Assembly: GCA_945874195.1 (NCBI GenBank)
Contig: CAMCFW010000015.1
Coordinates: 1 to 14,751 of the forward strand
Source: Chryseobacterium gleum
GTDB lineage: Bacteria > Bacteroidota > Bacteroidia > UBA10329
Direction of reading: 5' to 3'
DNA: 14,751 nucleotides
How positions within the stretch are numbered: position 1 is the first letter of the stretch; every line of letters begins with the position of its first letter. Of the stretch, positions 1-7,483 are shown piece by piece. The notes under the pieces were generated by a model, which was not told the origin of the DNA, searched no databases, and saw only the letters and a program-made list of their open reading frames with translations. The position numbers and the translations under genes were made by a program.

Positions 1-1
1 C

Positions 2-1738
2 TCCAAAGCTGAAACCGTTTGCTTCGACACCGAAACCACAGGTCTTGACACATCGATAGCCGAACTGTTGGGCATTGCATTTTCCATCGAAAAGGGAAAG
101 GGTTTCTATGTTCCGATCCCTGAAAATGAGACGGAGGCGAAAGCTGTCTGTGCGGAGTTCCAGCCGATCTTCTCGGACGGGAAAAAGACGCTTGTGGCGC
201 AGAATTTCAAGTACGATCTAAGTGTATTGCTGCGCTACGGGCTGACCTTCAGCGCGAAGACCTTCGACACCATGATAGCGCACTATTTGATCAATCCGGA
301 CATGCGCCACGGAATGGATCTCCTATCGGAAACCTATCTTGGTTACAGGCCCGTTTCCATTACCGAACTCATCGGCAAAAAAGGAAAGGCACAGGGAACG
401 ATGAAGGATGTTCCGCTAGAAGAAGTGAAGGAATATGCGGCCGAAGATGCCGACATCACGCTTCAACTTTATGAGAAATTCAATCCGCTGTTGGACGAAT
501 TGGAGGTGCGTAAACTCTTCAATGAGGTGGAAATGCCGCTCATTCCGGTGCTGAGCGCCATGGAAAGCGAGGGCATTAGACTGGATGTGGCGGTGCTGAA
601 AAGCATGTCGGGCGTACTGAACACCGACCTGATCAAACTGTCAGATGAGATCAAGCAATTGGCGGGCGTGGAATTCAACATCCAATCGCCCAAACAGCTT
701 GGCGATGTGCTTTTCGAACACCTGAAGATCGATTCCAACGCCAAGCGGACGGGAGCCACCAAGCAGTATAAAACGGGTGAGGAGGTGTTGAGCAAGTTGG
801 TTGGCAAGCATCCGATCGTTCCGAAAATTCTCGATTATCGCTCAGTCCAGAAACTGAAATCGACCTACGTTGATGTGCTTCCAGAACTGGTGAACCCGAA
901 GACAGGGCGAATTCATACCACCTACAATCAGGCGGTGGCCGCCACAGGCCGTTTGAGTTCGGATCAGCCCAACTTGCAGAACATTCCGATCAGGACCGAG
1001 CGCGGTCGCGAGATCCGGAAGGCGTTCATTCCGCGTAGCGAGGATTTTGTGCTGCTTGCCGCAGATTCTTCGCAGGTTGAACTCCGCATCATTGCCGCGT
1101 TGAGCAAGGACGGGCCGATGATCGAAGCGTTTAAACAGGGATTGGATATTCACGCGGCCACAGCGGCCAAGGTCTTTGGGGTGGAACTGGATAAGGTTGA
1201 CCGCGAAATGCGCAGCAAGGCCAAGGCCGTCAACTTCGGACTCATGTACGGCCAGTCGGCTTTCGGACTTGCCGACAATCTGGGTATTTCACGAACGGAG
1301 GCGCGCGACATCATTGACGAATACTTCAAGCAGTTCCCGACAATCCGAGCTTACATGGACAGCAACATCCAGTTTGCCAAGGAACACGGCTACGTGGAAA
1401 CCATAATGGGCCGCAGACGTTACCTGCGCGATATCAACTCGAACAACCAGACCGTGCGCGGTTTTGCCGAGCGCAACGCCATCAACGCTCCTATTCAGGG
1501 CTCGGCAGCCGACATCATCAAAGTGGCCATGATCAATGTGCATGCGGAAATGCAGAAACGGAAGATGAAGTCAAAATTACTGTTGCAGGTGCACGATGAA
1601 TTGGTGTTTGACGCGCACAAAGAAGAGTTGGACGAGTTGAAAACGCTCGTAAGCGAAAAGATGGTAGGTGCCGTAAACCTTGAAGTACCCATGGTCGTAG
1701 ATATGGGCGTTGGCCAAAATTGGCTTCAGGCACATTAG
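2..1738 (+). CDS. polA: DNA polymerase I, 3' part (N-terminus outside the window)
   Basis: Fills and repairs DNA (Okazaki fragment maturation, excision repair) as a family A polymerase. The frame is open from base 2 to the TAG at 1736-1738, giving 578 residues. The 3'-5' proofreading domain comes first: Exo I FDTET (D9, E11), Exo II N68xxxD72 and Exo III Y145xxxD149 are all present, so proofreading should be active. The polymerase domain follows: motif A at 355-362 (DSSQVELR), motif B at 404-417 (R404, K408, NFG, YG) and motif C H531-D532-E533. The C-terminus ends in NWLQAH, close to the E. coli end. By comparison with E. coli Pol I (928 residues, Exo I Asp at 355) about 345 residues are missing, which would hold the 5'-3' nuclease domain. 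An internal ATG at 68 is not the start, because Exo I lies upstream of it. Motif A has Ser where the family normally has Tyr (DYSQIELR). Confidence 0.97.
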   Translation, partial: SKAETVCFDTETTGLDTSIAELLGIAFSIEKGKGFYVPIPENETEAKAVCAEFQPIFSDGKKTLVAQNFKYDLSVLLRYGLTFSAKTFDTMIAHYLINPDMRHGMDLLSETYLGYRPVSITELIGKKGKAQGTMKDVPLEEVKEYAAEDADITLQLYEKFNPLLDELEVRKLFNEVEMPLIPVLSAMESEGIRLDVAVLKSMSGVLNTDLIKLSDEIKQLAGVEFNIQSPKQLGDVLFEHLKIDSNAKRTGATKQYKTGEEVLSKLVGKHPIVPKILDYRSVQKLKSTYVDVLPELVNPKTGRIHTTYNQAVAATGRLSSDQPNLQNIPIRTERGREIRKAFIPRSEDFVLLAADSSQVELRIIAALSKDGPMIEAFKQGLDIHAATAAKVFGVELDKVDREMRSKAKAVNFGLMYGQSAFGLADNLGISRTEARDIIDEYFKQFPTIRAYMDSNIQFAKEHGYVETIMGRRRYLRDINSNNQTVRGFAERNAINAPIQGSAADIIKVAMINVHAEMQKRKMKSKLLLQVHDELVFDAHKEELDELKTLVSEKMVGAVNLEVPMVVDMGVGQNWLQAH

Positions 1739-1742
1739 TCTT

Positions 1743-1773
1743 TTTGAAAGACTGCTTTGAAACGCTAAATTCG
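1743..1773 (+). promoter_or_regulatory. Candidate Bacteroidota promoter for the lipoprotein/propeller unit
   Basis: TTTG at 1743-1746 is followed after 19 bases by TAAATTCG at 1766-1773. This matches the phylum's primary sigma consensus (TTTG near -33, TAnnTTTG near -7) except for one base in the -7 box. It would start transcription about 15-20 bases before the ATG at 1797. The -33 element lies inside a short AT-rich hairpin (AGTCTTT, loop TTG, AAAGACT, 1737-1753) that overlaps the polA stop codon. Confidence 0.45.
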
Positions 1774-1796
1774 CTGAGGAACTAAGGAATCTGAAC

Positions 1797-2648
1797 ATGA
1801 TAAAATCTATTCGAAAGACCATCGTACTCTTTGCGCCGCTTGTTTTTTTGCTGTCGTGTGGGTCAGAGCAATCGTCTGTTTCGGACGAAGCAGCGGTTGA
1901 GACAACATCGGAAATGACAGCCGAAGACCTGGCCAGGGCCGATGAAATGATTCAGAATATGCCATCACCCATCGAAATGGCCATTCTGGTGAAACACGCT
2001 GGAGGCGAATACAATTCAAAGCTCCTGAACGACATTAAGAACCTCGACACTTATGTCACAAAAGGCAAAAAGACCATTAATATGGGTGTCTACAGTTCTG
2101 ATGTGGGATACACCAGCCTATACAAGCAAACGCAGGAGACGGTCTTCTATCTGAACAACGTTCGGAAATTGTCTGACGATATCGGACTCTCTGATGCTTT
2201 CGATCAGTCGATGTTCGACCGGGTGGAAGCCAATATTGAGCACCGAGATTCGCTTTTGCAGATACTTAGTGGATCCTACGATCTTGCGAATCAATACCTG
2301 AAGGAGAACAATCGAATGAACACTTCGGCCTTGATGATTGCCGGAGGCTGGATTGAATCCATGTATCTGGCAGCCAATCTGGGTGCTAACGGTGGACGAC
2401 CTGCCGATATCATTTCGCTTCGGATATTGGAGCAGGAGCAGGTTTTGAAAAAGATCGTCATTTCCATGAAAATGGTTGACAATGATCCGTTGGTCACTGA
2501 ATTCGCTACCAAATTGGAAGCGCTTTCCCTTGTGTTGATTGAGAAGGACATCAAGATCGGAGAAGGCGAGGAGGCAACCGTTGATGCCAAGAAGATGGAA
2601 GTGGTGTATAACATGGTGGACGAGATCCGCGCTTGGGCCGTATCATAG
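1797..2648 (+). CDS. Predicted lipoprotein of unknown function
   Basis: 283 residues. The first 20 residues form a lipoprotein signal (basic MIKSIRK, hydrophobic stretch, lipobox L18-L19-S20-C21), so Cys21 should be lipidated and the mature protein held at the envelope. A Ser/Glu/Thr-rich linker (about 22-42) leads into a mostly helical, charged domain with no motif I recognise. The stretch around residues 176-200 is rich in Ala, Met and Gly and could be a buried helix. No catalytic signature is visible. The ATG at 1797 has AAGGA eight bases upstream, unusual in a phylum that mostly does without Shine-Dalgarno sites, and it supports this start. The next gene begins five bases after the stop, so the two are probably cotranscribed. 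Function is not assignable from sequence alone. Confidence 0.85.
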   Translation: MIKSIRKTIVLFAPLVFLLSCGSEQSSVSDEAAVETTSEMTAEDLARADEMIQNMPSPIEMAILVKHAGGEYNSKLLNDIKNLDTYVTKGKKTINMGVYSSDVGYTSLYKQTQETVFYLNNVRKLSDDIGLSDAFDQSMFDRVEANIEHRDSLLQILSGSYDLANQYLKENNRMNTSALMIAGGWIESMYLAANLGANGGRPADIISLRILEQEQVLKKIVISMKMVDNDPLVTEFATKLEALSLVLIEKDIKIGEGEEATVDAKKMEVVYNMVDEIRAWAVS

Positions 2649-2653
2649 TCTTC

Positions 2654-4279
2654 ATGCATTTTAAGAATCTACAAGTGAAGCGGTCATTTGTATGGTCGCT
2701 TTATTTGTGCCTAATTTTTGGAGGGGTTCAAGCTCAAAATTTCGATTGGGCAAACAGCATTGGCGGCCTCGGATTGGATGTTGGTAGGGCTTTGACCACT
2801 GATGAGGAAGGAAACGTCATCGTGGTAGGTTCATTTACTGGCGGAACCCACATTGCCGACACATTTCTTACCGGATACGGGTCCATGGAGTCGTTCGTTG
2901 CCAAGTACACTTCGAATGGGGAATTGCTATGGGCAAGGGTCATTTCGGGCCCCAAGGAAGACATGGCCCGAGGAGTGGTGACGGAATCGAACGGGAACAT
3001 ATTCGTTGTCGGCCATTTCACGGACACTGTGGTCTTCGACATTACGGAAACCGACACGTTAGCAGCCCGATCGGAAGGTGGACAGGACGTCTTTGTGGTC
3101 AAATATTCTGCCGATGGGCAGTTGATCTGGTTCAGGACGGGCGGTGGACTTGAAGACGACACGGCTACCGATATTGACCACTACCCTTGGACCGGAAGGC
3201 TTTACATAAGCGGAGGATTTCAAAAACGGGCAAAATTCGGGGTAACGGCCCTGCTATCCACTGGGCTTACGGACGCATTCCTGATGAAAATGGACCCTGA
3301 TGGAAACGTGCATTGGTTGCGGAATGGCGGAGGGCTCGAACACGATATTGCTGCTTCGGTGGCAGTGGATAACCACGAGAACATCTACATCGTTGGCGAT
3401 TTTTACGACCAGGCCAACTTCGATGGAACCCAACTTCAGGCACTTGGAAGTTCGGATATGTTTCTGGTCAAGTATGACGCGGATGGGACACAGCAATGGG
3501 CACGCACCAATGGAGGAACAACCGTGGATGTTGCCACTGGCGTGGGAACCGACCTCAACGACCACGTGTATGTTTCGGGCTATTTTCAAGGAACCACTTT
3601 TTTTCAAGGATTTTCGGAAACGGCCATCAGCTACAACGATGTGTTCATTTCGCGCTTTGATGCCAATGGAAATTGCGACTGGTTGAATTCGGCCGGGAGC
3701 TACGGACTTGACAATTGCCTTGGTATGGCTGTTGCCTGGGACGGAACCACCTATATGACCGGTATGTTTGAAGAGTTGATGTATGCCGATACACTCACAA
3801 CTTCTGGAAACGGCTACGATATTTTCATACTCTGCATGTCTTCATCTGGCACAGCACGATATGTCCGTTCGGCCGGGGCTGGAAGTGCCGACATCGGCAT
3901 GGCCACCTGCCTTTCGCCAGATCAGAGCCTATATGTTACGGGCTACTACTACTACTACGCAGATTTCGACCAGACAACGATCGGAGCGGCCGACTACGGT
4001 GATTGCTTTTTGGCCCGAATGACTAACATTCTTGGCATAGCTGAAGATGCACCTGAGGCGACCGCCTCTTGTCTTTATTTTGATGCGAACAGTTCTCAGA
4101 TACACGTGAACTGTGAACCGAACGGCCAATGGCAGCGCTATGATCTATTGGGAAAAATGGTGGACAATGGCACTTTTCGCCAAGGGAGAATCGAGGTTCC
4201 GGATCGGCCGGCAGGTGTTTATCTTATTTCTGTTGAGGGAAAAGAGAAGATAGGGTCTATCAAAGTATGGGTCCGCTGA
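2654..4279 (+). CDS. Secreted SBBP-repeat seven-bladed beta-propeller with T9SS sorting tail
   Basis: 541 residues from the ATG at 2654. A 27-residue signal peptide ends VQA before Gln28. Residues about 29-455 hold seven repeats of the SBBP type, each beginning with an aromatic (W32, W93, W159, W221, W282, W343, Y403) at steps of 60-66 residues. Each repeat follows a pattern like W-x-R-x-x-GG, then D-x-A, an iyvxGxF strand and a D-x-F-L-x-K strand. Seven such units suggest a closed seven-bladed propeller. The last 75 or so residues resemble a type A T9SS C-terminal domain (YDLLGK, then PAGVYLISV, then KVWVR), although the usual YPNP opening is absent. The protein is thus likely exported through the outer membrane and released or anchored at the surface. 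A TTG at 2633 in the same frame would place seven extra residues before the signal peptide and overlap the preceding gene, so ATG 2654 is preferred. Ligand or partner is unknown. Confidence 0.88.
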   Translation: MHFKNLQVKRSFVWSLYLCLIFGGVQAQNFDWANSIGGLGLDVGRALTTDEEGNVIVVGSFTGGTHIADTFLTGYGSMESFVAKYTSNGELLWARVISGPKEDMARGVVTESNGNIFVVGHFTDTVVFDITETDTLAARSEGGQDVFVVKYSADGQLIWFRTGGGLEDDTATDIDHYPWTGRLYISGGFQKRAKFGVTALLSTGLTDAFLMKMDPDGNVHWLRNGGGLEHDIAASVAVDNHENIYIVGDFYDQANFDGTQLQALGSSDMFLVKYDADGTQQWARTNGGTTVDVATGVGTDLNDHVYVSGYFQGTTFFQGFSETAISYNDVFISRFDANGNCDWLNSAGSYGLDNCLGMAVAWDGTTYMTGMFEELMYADTLTTSGNGYDIFILCMSSSGTARYVRSAGAGSADIGMATCLSPDQSLYVTGYYYYYADFDQTTIGAADYGDCFLARMTNILGIAEDAPEATASCLYFDANSSQIHVNCEPNGQWQRYDLLGKMVDNGTFRQGRIEVPDRPAGVYLISVEGKEKIGSIKVWVR

Positions 4280-4281
4280 AC

Positions 4282-4821
4282 CTACTTTGCCACCGCTTTC
4301 AGGATCCTATCTATCTGCGAAATATGATGATTCATGTGCTGGCGCATGAAGCGTGCTCCATGAACCACGTTCATTTTGCCTCCACTGGGGTGTTTGAACA
4401 GATCGTTTCCAATTAGGCCCTCATCCAACCGCTCGTAATTGTCCTTCATTCTGGCCCTAACCTCATTCCATTGGTCAAGAGCAGTGTCATAGTTCAGGTC
4501 GGCAACAGTGGGCAGGACCAGGAACTTAGGAGCCTTGTATTTGATAGGAAGCGCGACAGCAAGGCTTAACAATCTTTGTCGAATAGCTGCACTGAATGGC
4601 GCTTTCTGATGCCCCCCGAACTCCAGCTTTTTATTCATGTAAAGGAGCGCTGAATTTTCGGCTGTTTTCAAATGTTCAAACACCTCGGCCACCGACCATG
4701 AGCTTGAATCGGGTTTTGTGCGGAGAACTTCGGACGAATGAACTTGAAGTCGTTTGATAAGGGTCTGACGTTCGCCTTCCATTCGGTCAAATTCCAGCAT
4801 CAATTCTTTTCGGTTTGCCAT
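4282..4821 (-). CDS. DinB-family (DinB_2-like) four-helix protein
   Basis: 179 residues, cytoplasmic, no signal peptide. The DinB/YfiT fold is a four-helix bundle that often holds a metal ion through three histidines. The expected sites are visible: H50 in WSVAEVFEHL, and H162 with H166 in the C-terminal helix (HMNHHISQIDRI). Some members are thiol-dependent transferases (bacillithiol or mycothiol), but many have no known reaction, and nothing here fixes the substrate. It lies nine bases after the TPR gene on the same strand, so the two are probably one transcript. Its stop codon is only two bases from the stop of the convergent propeller gene, leaving no room for a separate terminator between them. 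Confidence 0.85.
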   Translation of the reverse strand: MANRKELMLEFDRMEGERQTLIKRLQVHSSEVLRTKPDSSSWSVAEVFEHLKTAENSALLYMNKKLEFGGHQKAPFSAAIRQRLLSLAVALPIKYKAPKFLVLPTVADLNYDTALDQWNEVRARMKDNYERLDEGLIGNDLFKHPSGGKMNVVHGARFMRQHMNHHISQIDRILKAVAK

Positions 4822-4830
4822 TATTGCCTG

Positions 4831-5847
4831 TTAATTGTTCGGGTTTCTTAGAATCGGTTGGGTCGGTGCCATCGGATTCCAATAGCGCCATTTGCCATAT
4901 GCGTCAAATTCTTGCGGATGAGCCGCCAACCAGCTCAGAAAAGTGGCTCTGTCGGTTTCTTGCATTTGACTTGCCACGTAGCTGTCCAGCCAGTCTTTTT
5001 CGTTCAATTTCTTTAATCGTTCGAAGATCTGCGAGAATGAATAGGAAGAAACATTCCACTCGGTCAACAAACAGTTTCTGAACAAACCGAGCTCTTCAAT
5101 GCCCGAATTCTTGGGCATTGTGCATTTGCTGTCGAGTAAAAACCTGAGGTCCGTTTCCATCTTATTCGGTTCCGGTTTCCAGGCCGATGCTGCAATGGCC
5201 TTCAAACTAAGGTCAATGATCCTTGCAGAAGAGCGCTGCAGTTCAACATCGTCTGTCATATTGAAACAGGCTTCAGCGTAGATCCAAGCCCAGAAATGAC
5301 CGGATGATGCTTTCATCAACTTGGCTGCCCAGTAGTAGTTCTCCGCAAAAACAGGCGCATTTCTGATGCCGTTCTCCAATGTGGCCAGAGCTTCAACCGA
5401 TCGCTCCAACTCCAAATTCCGCTTGGCCAGTTCAAGATAGAGAATACCGGCCTCGGGCAGTTTCTGAATGCCATAGCGCAATGCGTCAAGTTCCTTTTTA
5501 CGTTGTGGATCAGGTGCTTTCTTCATCTGTTCCAAGTATCCGTAGCAGGTAGAAAGCAGCAGGTAGAGATCCGCCTGTGCGTTAACATGATATTGCAGCG
5601 GGAACAGGTGTTTTTCGGCCTTTTGGAAATCCTGCTTGAGCATGTAGGCCTTTCCGATCTCGAACGCATAATCGTAGTCCTGAGGTTCTAGGTTACGTGC
5701 TTTCTTCAGAAGGGCTATTCCTTCGTCATAATTTCCTTCGTCAACTTTTTGTATTCCCTGAACGCCAAGCGAATAGGCATCATTTACGCTCTGCCCGAAC
5801 GTTACGTTCGCTAAAAGGATGAACACCATAAAAATCCATGATCGCAT
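4831..5847 (-). CDS. Exported TPR-repeat protein
   Basis: 338 residues. The N-terminus is a signal peptide (MRSWIFMVFILLANVTFG, probable cleavage before Gln19), and there is no lipobox, so the product is probably periplasmic. Residues about 22-55, 57-90, 92-127 and 134-168 look like tetratricopeptide helix pairs (for example GNYDEGIALLKKARNLEP and DFQKAEKHLFPL), a fold used for protein-protein contacts. The C-terminal half (about 180-338) is helical with many aromatics and matches no domain I can name. The gene sits upstream of the DinB-like gene and diverges from the sia-like operon across a 112-base intergenic region. No function can be assigned beyond a scaffold or binding role. Confidence 0.82.
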   Translation of the reverse strand: MRSWIFMVFILLANVTFGQSVNDAYSLGVQGIQKVDEGNYDEGIALLKKARNLEPQDYDYAFEIGKAYMLKQDFQKAEKHLFPLQYHVNAQADLYLLLSTCYGYLEQMKKAPDPQRKKELDALRYGIQKLPEAGILYLELAKRNLELERSVEALATLENGIRNAPVFAENYYWAAKLMKASSGHFWAWIYAEACFNMTDDVELQRSSARIIDLSLKAIAASAWKPEPNKMETDLRFLLDSKCTMPKNSGIEELGLFRNCLLTEWNVSSYSFSQIFERLKKLNEKDWLDSYVASQMQETDRATFLSWLAAHPQEFDAYGKWRYWNPMAPTQPILRNPNN

Positions 5848-5854
5848 GATAGTC

Positions 5855-5862
5855 CAAATGTA
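5855..5862 (-). promoter_or_regulatory. Possible -7 box for the TPR gene
   Basis: On the minus strand this reads TACATTTG, an exact match to the Bacteroidota -7 consensus TAnnTTTG. Only seven bases separate it from the start codon at 5847, so transcription from it would give an almost leaderless mRNA. A TTG occurs 14 bases upstream on the same strand, shorter spacing than usual. The weak -33 and tight distance keep confidence low. Confidence 0.3.
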
Positions 5863-5939
5863 GTGAAATGAGATTCCAAGTATTTGACGTGAATGGAACC
5901 GCGGTGCCGTAAATGCTGCCTTTTTTTATTTGTGTTAAG

Positions 5940-5963
5940 ATGGACCGTTGGTGTAACCATTGA
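5940..5963 (+). other. Possible seven-codon leader frame overlapping the kinase start
   Basis: ATG at 5940 opens a frame of seven codons (MDRWCNH) ending in TGA at 5961-5963. That stop overlaps the TTG start of the kinase gene (5960-5962) as TTGA, an arrangement that could couple translation of the weak TTG start to a short upstream frame. No Shine-Dalgarno sequence is visible for either frame. A frame this short can easily arise by chance. Confidence 0.2.
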
Positions 5964-7105
5964 AGTGGTTTGGCGTTTCAGACTGTCGGAAAATTTACAC
6001 GCAGACCAAGTTGGAGAAACTATACGATTACTACAAAGAGCTTGAGAACGACCGTCTCAGCTTCATTTTCAATGGCGATGTGAGCGATGATATCACGGAC
6101 GGTATAATCCGCATAACCGAGTTCAACGTCAACAATTTCGAAGCGCTAGCCAATCTCAGCAGGCGTATTTCGTTCATCATGGTCGAATGTTTTCAGAACG
6201 TGGTCAGACACGGAGTAAAGACCGAGAATGACGTGAAGGACAAGGCGGGTGGACTCTTTGCTGCGCGATTGCTTGGAGAGGAGAACTACATCAGTTCCAT
6301 CAACCTGATCGACATTGAGGAGGTGGAACTGCTCCGCGAAAAGTTGAATCAAGTGAACTCCATTGAAAAGGACAAACTGAAGGCACTTTATCTGGAAGTA
6401 TTGAACAACCAGGAACTGACATCGAAAGGTGGGGCCGGACTTGGATTGATTCAATTGGCGCGAAAGGCCGGACAGCCTATATCCTATGATTTTGAAAACG
6501 TCAATGAGGAATTGTCGAATTTCTATCTGTCGCTTAAACTGACGAACAACGATGGTAAGACCCAACCGGGCGAAGCGCTCCGTTTCACGCGTTCATTCGA
6601 CCAGAAGATCAAGGATTCGGACGTTCTGATGGTTTACAAGGGCGATTTTGGGAAAGATTCCATCATGCCTATCATTCAGATCATTGAAGAGAAGATGCGA
6701 ACGGAGAATGAGGTGGGTCCCAAGGCCTACTTCCTTATCCTGGTTGAACTGCTTCAGAACGTGTCGCGCCACAATCTTCAAAGCGTTACCAAGGATGGCA
6801 TTTTCATGATCACCGAGGGCGAAGAAGTATACTACTGGACCTCGGTGGGGAATGTGGTGGATGATACGGCCAAGAACCTGCTCATGGAAAGGATCGATGA
6901 GCTGAACGGAATGGACGCAATGGAGCTTAAAAAAGCCTACAAGCAGACGCTGCGCGAAGGCTCATTCAGCGATAAAGGCGGTGCCGGACTAGGACTCATA
7001 GAGATTGCTCGCAAAAGCTCAGACAAGCTGGACTACAGTTTTGACGATATGGGCAATGGAAGACATTTTTTCACATTCAACGTTAAATTCAAGGTAAATG
7101 GTTGA
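5960..7105 (+). CDS. siaB: Tandem SiaB-family (DUF6272) protein kinase, two GHKL-like domains
   Basis: 381 residues, cytoplasmic. SiaB proteins are small GHKL-fold Ser/Thr kinases that phosphorylate SiaC. Here two full copies are joined. Copy 1 (about 20-195) has the N-box E76-N80-H84 (ECFQNVVRH) and a glycine-rich lid SKGGAGLGL at 155-163. Copy 2 (about 220-378) has E263-N267-H271 (ELLQNVSRH) and DKGGAGLGL at 338-346. Each lid is followed by I(Q/E)(L/I)ARK. Copy 2 has TSVGN at 294-298, while copy 1 has SSIN at 112-115, so the Gly of the pocket loop is replaced by Ile. The usual family length is roughly one copy. An in-frame TAA at 5954-5956 rules out a longer start. The first usable codon is TTG at 5960; another TTG at 6011 is possible, and the first ATG (6179) would cut into copy 1. 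The gene overlaps siaC by eight bases. Single-domain family members support the assignment, the double form is seen here directly, and specificity of each copy is inferred. Confidence 0.85.
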   Translation: MKWFGVSDCRKIYTQTKLEKLYDYYKELENDRLSFIFNGDVSDDITDGIIRITEFNVNNFEALANLSRRISFIMVECFQNVVRHGVKTENDVKDKAGGLFAARLLGEENYISSINLIDIEEVELLREKLNQVNSIEKDKLKALYLEVLNNQELTSKGGAGLGLIQLARKAGQPISYDFENVNEELSNFYLSLKLTNNDGKTQPGEALRFTRSFDQKIKDSDVLMVYKGDFGKDSIMPIIQIIEEKMRTENEVGPKAYFLILVELLQNVSRHNLQSVTKDGIFMITEGEEVYYWTSVGNVVDDTAKNLLMERIDELNGMDAMELKKAYKQTLREGSFSDKGGAGLGLIEIARKSSDKLDYSFDDMGNGRHFFTFNVKFKVNG

Positions 7106-7475
7106 GTCGCTAAGATTAGAGGGCACGGAGGATACTCCGATGATCGATTTCAATACATCCACAGGCATATTCAAAATATCGGGCAAGGCATTGCCTGAGA
7201 ACGCGCACGAATTCTTCAAGCCGATCGAGGATTGGGTCAACGAATACGTGGAGGACCCGTTGGATTCCACCGTGGTGGAAATGCAGATAGACTACTTCAA
7301 TTCGGCCGCCACGCGCTACATTTTCAATCTGCTGATGTGTTTCGAGGAGATCGTTGAAAATGGGAAAGAGGCTAAGGTCGTCTGGTTTTACAAGCCCAAT
7401 GATGACATGATCGAGGCAAAGGGAGAAGAGTTTGAAAGCATTTTGGAGATTCCCTTCGAAATGAGAACGATCTGA
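7098..7475 (+). CDS. siaC: SiaC-family (DUF1987) regulatory phosphoprotein
   Basis: 125 residues, the family's normal length. SiaC is the switch protein of the Sia circuit: phosphorylated by SiaB, dephosphorylated by SiaA, and in Pseudomonas the unphosphorylated form binds and stimulates the diguanylate cyclase SiaD. The family hallmarks are visible: an N-terminal TPMIDFNTSTGIFKISGK segment, FFKPIEDWVNEY, and the strand-helix turn DYFNSAATRYIF. Ser69 in YFNS is at the position where I recall the Pseudomonas phospho-Thr (T68) lying in a YFN-T context, so it is the likely phosphosite; Thr72 is an alternative. The start overlaps the end of the kinase gene by eight bases, and the phosphatase gene begins eight bases after the stop, so translation is probably coupled and dosage matched. 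The output partner is not in the window. Confidence 0.9.
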   Translation: MVESLRLEGTEDTPMIDFNTSTGIFKISGKALPENAHEFFKPIEDWVNEYVEDPLDSTVVEMQIDYFNSAATRYIFNLLMCFEEIVENGKEAKVVWFYKPNDDMIEAKGEEFESILEIPFEMRTI

Positions 7476-7483
7476 CCCCCTGA

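Noticed and set aside
1737..1753. Hairpin AGTCTTT-TTG-AAAGACT as a polA terminator
   Set aside because: AT-rich weak stem with no following T run; it coincides better with the -33 part of a promoter.
2633..2653. A TTG start giving the propeller protein seven additional residues
   Set aside because: It overlaps the lipoprotein gene and puts non-signal residues ahead of an otherwise normal signal peptide; ATG 2654 fits better.
3944..3958. Five TAC codons in a row as a phase-variable microsatellite
   Set aside because: Slippage by whole units would keep the frame, and the Tyr run takes the same length as the matching segment in other propeller blades, so it is not an expansion.
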